In this document: positions 5,910 through 6,471 of the stretch, in pieces | How positions within the stretch are numbered: position 1 is the first letter of the stretch | Layout of the letters: each line of letters starts with the position of its first letter | NCBI GenBank assembly: GCA_016177865.1 | Contig: JACOUJ010000350.1 | Coordinates: 1-6,471 of the forward strand | Direction of reading: 5' to 3' | From: Candidatus Rokuibacteriota bacterium | GTDB lineage: Bacteria; Methylomirabilota; Methylomirabilia; Rokubacteriales; JACOUJ01 | DNA: 6,471 bases | Translations under genes and position numbers: made by a program | Notes under the pieces: generated by a model | Told to the model about the DNA's origin: nothing | Databases searched by the model: none | What the model saw: the letters and a program-made list of their open reading frames with translations, nothing else

Positions 5910-6471
5910 TCAGGACGTGATCACCGTGAAGTAAGCGCCCTCCGAGATCCGGCTGAAGTCGTGAATCAGCGCCTGGAACTTTGTGTACGAGGCGTAGACC
6001 TTCCGCGCCGTCGGCGTCTTCTCGGACTCCTCCCGGTTGACCTCTTCCGCGAGCCTCTTCAGGTCCCTCATCACCGCGGCCGGAAACGGGAGGATCTCCA
6101 CCTTCGCCTTGAACTCCGTCTGGAGCTTCTGCAGCGCGAGGCTGTTCTTCCAGTCGTACTCAGCCAGCATAACGGTTTGACTCGCCTGCGCCGCGCGGTC
6201 GAGGATTCTCTGAAGCTCCGTAGGGAGCGACTCATACGCCTTGAGGTTGAAGCCGAACTCGGCCGTGGCCGCGGGCTCGTGCCACGCGGGGTAGTAGTAA
6301 TACCGAGCAGTCTGGTGGAGCCCGAGCTTCATGTCATCGTGGGGCCCGACGAACTCCGCGGCATCGATCACGCCCCACTCGAGGTTTGTGTAGATCTCGC
6401 CCCCGGGCGTCAGGACGACGGTGCCGCCGGCCTTGGCGACGACCTTGCCGCCCAGCCCCGGGATCCGCATC
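5910..6471 (-). CDS. TRAP transporter substrate-binding protein (DctP-type), C-terminal part
   Basis: The last 186 or so residues of a periplasmic solute-binding protein; the N-terminus with its signal peptide lies beyond the window, and the Met near the edge is not the start. MRIPGLGGKVVAK at the edge is the conserved KMRIP-type strand whose arginine clamps the carboxylate of the ligand in DctP proteins (Arg147 in SiaP). PGGEIYTNLEWGVIDAAEF (22-40), VGPHDD (41-46) and YYYYPAWHEP (57-66) place it in the branch that includes the oxo-acid binder TakP and FcbT1-like proteins. The position usually occupied by Trp in a DATEWVGP motif is Phe here (F40). The C-terminal part is largely helical and ends close after ISEGAYFTVITS. 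It probably serves the neighbouring permease, although it is on the opposite strand and converges on it. It ends before a strong intrinsic terminator. Confidence 0.94.
   Translation of the reverse strand, partial: MRIPGLGGKVVAKAGGTVVLTPGGEIYTNLEWGVIDAAEFVGPHDDMKLGLHQTARYYYYPAWHEPAATAEFGFNLKAYESLPTELQRILDRAAQASQTVMLAEYDWKNSLALQKLQTEFKAKVEILPFPAAVMRDLKRLAEEVNREESEKTPTARKVYASYTKFQALIHDFSRISEGAYFTVITS

Noticed and set aside
1..6471. Search for defence systems, mobile elements, CRISPR repeats, tRNAs, riboswitches or other undescribed systems
   Set aside because: All long coding regions belong to recognised families, intergenic space is small, and no repeats, attachment sites or structured RNA beyond the two hairpins could be supported.

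Overview
The window is GC-rich, gene-dense bacterial DNA without RNA genes, insertion sequences, CRISPR arrays or other mobile-element signs. It fits a Gram-negative-type bacterium: MutS and MutL occur together, there is an IHF/HU-type DNA-bending protein, and there is a TRAP transporter, which depends on a periplasmic binding protein. The high GC and this gene mix would suit Methylomirabilota/Rokubacteria-like or deltaproteobacterial relatives. That placement is inference only, because no marker gene settles it.

Left half (1-3739), all minus strand. Reading in the direction of transcription, the order is a small IHF/HU-family protein (3739-3464), a HIT-family nucleotide hydrolase/phosphorylase (3388-2909), the mismatch-recognition ATPase MutS (2937-286) and the first 103 codons of MutL (310 to the window edge). 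HIT/mutS and mutS/mutL overlap by 29 and 25 bases, so these three are probably one translationally coupled operon. A 10-bp perfect hairpin lies between the IHF-like gene and the HIT gene and may partly separate the first gene from the rest.

Middle (3740-3979). This is a divergent intergenic region. It holds a strong ribosome binding site for the IHF-like gene, several weak promoter candidates on both strands, and a 20-bp palindrome (3878-3897) that looks like an operator for the genes on the right.

Right half (3980-6471). Two plus-strand genes encode the small (DctQ-type, four membrane segments) and large (DctM-type) membrane subunits of a TRAP transporter. Next comes a strong hairpin with a U-tract in the minus direction, then the C-terminal part of a DctP-type TRAP substrate-binding protein on the minus strand, running off the window. 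The three parts probably make one importer for an organic acid-like solute: DctP captures the substrate in the periplasm and DctQM carries it across the membrane using an ion gradient. The binding-protein gene converges on the permease genes instead of sharing their operon, which is the least ordinary point of layout.

I found no convincing undescribed system. The features are recognisable families, and the findings concern gene arrangement, regulatory sites and start-codon questions.
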